From Bifidobacterium vansinderenii (lineage in GTDB: Bacteria; Actinomycetota; Actinomycetes; Actinomycetales; Bifidobacteriaceae): 64,000 bases of DNA. The stretch's first letter is position 1. Each line of letters begins with the position of its first letter. This document shows, in pieces, positions 62,206-64,000 of the stretch. The DNA lies in the NCBI RefSeq assembly GCF_002234915.1, contig NZ_NEWD01000004.1, forward strand, positions 288,180 to 352,179, read 5' to 3'. A program made the translations under genes and the position numbers. The notes beneath the pieces were generated by a model. It had not been told where the DNA came from and searched no databases. It was given only the letters and a program-made list of their open reading frames with translations.

Positions 62206-63324
62206 ATGAGCAACGAGAACCGGACGGAGCGGGCGAAGCCGGGTCAGGCGACGATCTGGGATGTGGCGCAGGCGGCCGGCGTGTCCATCGCCACGGTGTC
62301 GAGGGCGTTCTCGCGCCCCGGCAAGGTGAGCGCCGCCACGCTGCGACGCGTGCACGATGCCGCCGAACGACTCGGCTACCGCACCGAGACGATCGTGCAT
62401 CACAGCCGCGAGGACGACGAGCTGCGCGGACTCATATCGATCGTGGTCACCGATCTGGAGAATCCGATCTCCGCGCAATACGCACGCGGCGTGCAGCAGT
62501 ACTGTGTGGAAAAGAACTACGGGCTCATGGTCAACGATACGGAAGAGGACACGTCGGCCGAGCTCGCCATCATCAAACGCAGCCTCAACCACGTGGACGG
62601 CGTGATCCTCGACTCCACGCGCATGCCCGACACGGCCATCCGCAAACTCGCGCGACTCAAGCCCGTGGTGGTGCTCAACCGTGTGGTGTCGGGCGTGACC
62701 AGCGTGACCTTCGACTGCGCGCCAAGCCTGCGTCGGGCCATCGAAGTGTTCGCGCGGCTCGGGCACCGGTCGATCAGCTACATCGCCGGGCCGGACAATT
62801 CATGGCAGAACGGGCTGCGCCGCAACACGATCCTCACCACATGCCAGACGATGGGACTGACCTGCCGACTGCTGCCGTGCGCCTACCCGCTGCGCGACAA
62901 CGCGGCCGCGGCGTTCAGCGCGTTCATGGAGCGGCCGACCACGGCAGTGATCGCGTTCAACGACGCCATCGCCGTGGAGTTCATACGATTCCTCGAATCG
63001 CATGGCGTCGGCGTGCCGCAGCAGATCTCGGTGATGGGCATCGACGACATTCCCATGGGTCGGGCGATCACGCCGTCGCTGAGTACGATTTCGTTCCCAC
63101 GAAGGGATATGGGACATGCGGCGGCAAAGATCGTGATCGACCGGCTGCTGCACATCGCGCCCGGCGGCGGGGTTGGCGAAGCCGACCGCACGGACGGCGT
63201 TGACGGCACGGGCGGCGCAAACGACGATGGCGGCGATGCCGTACCGCTGCACTTCGAATCGTCGTTCGTGCAACGGGACAGCATCGCCGCCATCAATCCG
63301 CTTATCGCGGCGGGGATTGGGTGA
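62206..63324 (+). CDS. LacI-family regulator 2
   Basis: 372 residues, MSNENRTERAKPGQATIWDV. HTH ATIWDVAQAAGVSIATVSRA; effector domain RSISYIAGPDNSWQNGLRRN shared almost exactly with regulator 1; VSVMGIDDIPMGRAITPSLS near the end. A Gly/Asp-rich insert (GGGVGEADRTDGVDGTGGAN) lies before the C-terminus, absent from regulator 1. The pair suggests separate effectors for the two GH2 substrates, or heterologous repression. Confidence 0.92.
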   Translation: MSNENRTERAKPGQATIWDVAQAAGVSIATVSRAFSRPGKVSAATLRRVHDAAERLGYRTETIVHHSREDDELRGLISIVVTDLENPISAQYARGVQQYCVEKNYGLMVNDTEEDTSAELAIIKRSLNHVDGVILDSTRMPDTAIRKLARLKPVVVLNRVVSGVTSVTFDCAPSLRRAIEVFARLGHRSISYIAGPDNSWQNGLRRNTILTTCQTMGLTCRLLPCAYPLRDNAAAAFSAFMERPTTAVIAFNDAIAVEFIRFLESHGVGVPQQISVMGIDDIPMGRAITPSLSTISFPRRDMGHAAAKIVIDRLLHIAPGGGVGEADRTDGVDGTGGANDDGGDAVPLHFESSFVQRDSIAAINPLIAAGIG

Positions 63325-63355
63325 CTGGCTCGCCGGGCTCCCGGAGGCTGACGGT

Positions 63356-63402
63356 CACCTCATCCGTCGGCTGGCGCCGACACCTTCCCCTCAAGGGGAA
63401 GG
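63356..63402 (+). repeat. Family B repeat
   Basis: CACCTCATCCGTCGGCTGGC…CCCCTCAAGGGGAAGG, right before the IS element. Confidence 0.8.
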
Positions 63403-63423
63403 AGGAGAAATGGGCGGATTCTA

Positions 63424-64000
63424 GTGGTGGTTGCAACACCTGTGTTGCTGTCTGATTTGGTTGTGTGATCGTATCATGCCGCTTCGATCAGGTCGAGCAT
63501 GACCTCGATCGGAGACCTGGCGTCAAGGGTCTTTCTGGGACGGTTGTTCATTTTGGCCGCGATCATGTCCAGATACGCCCGCGAATACCCGCCCAGGTCG
63601 GCCCCCTTCGGGAAATACTGGCGCAGCAGCCCGTTCGTGTTCTCGTTCGTGCCCCGCTGCCACGGCGAATGCGGGTCGCAGAAGAACACGTCCATGTCCA
63701 GCGAGGCCGAGATGCGTCTGTGGAGCGCGAGTTCCGAACCCTGGTCCCAGGTCAGGGACCGTCGCAGAACGGCGGGCAGTTCTCCCATCCGGTCGATGAT
63801 CGCCCGTTGGACGTGTTCGGCGTCATGCCCGTCGGGCAGATGCAGAAGGATCAGGAACCGGGTGGAGCGCTCCACGAGCGTGCCGATCGCGCTGCGGTTG
63901 TTCGCGCCCATGATCAGGTCGCCCTCCCAATGGCCGGGCACGGCACGGTCCTCCGCCTCCGCGGGACGCTCGGAGATCATGACCATCGGCTCGCGGAACC
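63424..64000 (-). mobile_element. IS30-type insertion sequence, right part (cut by window)
   Basis: The transposase gene continues past the window. The left boundary near 63424 is inferred: TGGTGGTTGCAACACC begins a stretch unlike the adjacent repeat, but the matching terminal repeat is outside the window. Confidence 0.6.
63474..64000 (-). CDS. IS30-family transposase (N-terminus beyond window)
   Basis: The frame remains open to base 64000 (…FREPMVMISERPAEAEDRAV), so the annotated ATG at 63986 is internal. DDE region: GHWEGDLIMGANNRSAIGTL (first Asp), LTWDQGSELALH (second), and SPWQRGTNENTNGLLRQYFP (Glu). Ends ARSPIEVMLDLIEAA. It moves the element by cut-and-paste/circle formation. Confidence 0.92.
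   Translation of the reverse strand, partial: FREPMVMISERPAEAEDRAVPGHWEGDLIMGANNRSAIGTLVERSTRFLILLHLPDGHDAEHVQRAIIDRMGELPAVLRRSLTWDQGSELALHRRISASLDMDVFFCDPHSPWQRGTNENTNGLLRQYFPKGADLGGYSRAYLDMIAAKMNNRPRKTLDARSPIEVMLDLIEAA

Overview
The window looks like a Bifidobacterium chromosome: it is GC-rich, with actinobacterial gene neighbourhoods (fdxA-dapC, rpmG-tRNA-murB, rplJ-rplL), a CIRCE-controlled groES, LacI-regulated sugar clusters, an IS30-type transposase, and a prophage with an invertible receptor-binding locus next to a tyrosine recombinase. The species cannot be fixed from sequence alone.

Region 1 (1 to about 19.5 kb) is the right part of a siphovirus-like prophage. It starts inside a probable major capsid gene. 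Then come head-tail connector and completion genes, the tail tube gene, a run of Ig-like/beta-sandwich modules (2.5-5.9 kb), two frameshifted tail-assembly chaperones, tape measure, distal tail and tail-tip proteins, and a receptor-binding protein with two inverted spare C-termini and an adjacent recombinase (12.9-15.3 kb). Lysis genes follow (the amidase carries an in-frame amber codon), then a minus-strand block of HTH protein, integrase and two unknown proteins. Three canonical -1 slippery heptamers are visible: capsid end, tail tube end and tail chaperone. The first two add Ig-like domains to structural proteins. Just downstream of the tail tube, poly-G tracts of 9-10 bases lie at equivalent places in the modules, and one-base changes switch modules or extensions on or off. 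This combination of frameshifted Ig decorations, poly-G phase-variable modules and a DNA-inversion cassette is the most unusual content of the window.

Region 2 (19.5-53.9 kb) is host chromosome: dinB, a uronate transporter with uxaC, a HIT hydrolase, dapC, fdxA, an amino-acid permease, murB, rpmG, three tRNAs (Met, Thr, Tyr), an HTH protein, a DUF58-transglutaminase fusion with its MoxR ATPase, a Cys/Met PLP enzyme, groES, a membrane protein, a GNAT acetyltransferase, 5-formyl-THF cyclo-ligase, a SAF-domain protein, an FmdB zinc ribbon, a degenerate helicase/nuclease-like protein next to an FHA protein, rplJ-rplL, and an RHH/SPFH pair.

Region 3 (53.9-63.3 kb) is a glucuronide/galactoside cluster: beta-glucuronidase, GPH-type transporter, a second GH2 enzyme and two tandem LacI-type regulators. 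Together with uxaC and its transporter at 21.8-24.9 kb it suggests uptake and cleavage of glucuronides followed by hexuronate catabolism. The window ends in an IS30-type transposase cut by the edge.

Intergenic spaces hold many copies of at least three palindromic repeat families: A, with a CCCTCCCTCAGTC start and GGAGGGAGCAC end; B, with a CACCTCATCCGTC start and CCCCTCAAGGGGAAGG end; and C, large nested palindromes such as CTCTTTGGGGCG/CGCCCCAAAGAG. They occur around host genes and I saw none inside the prophage structural genes.
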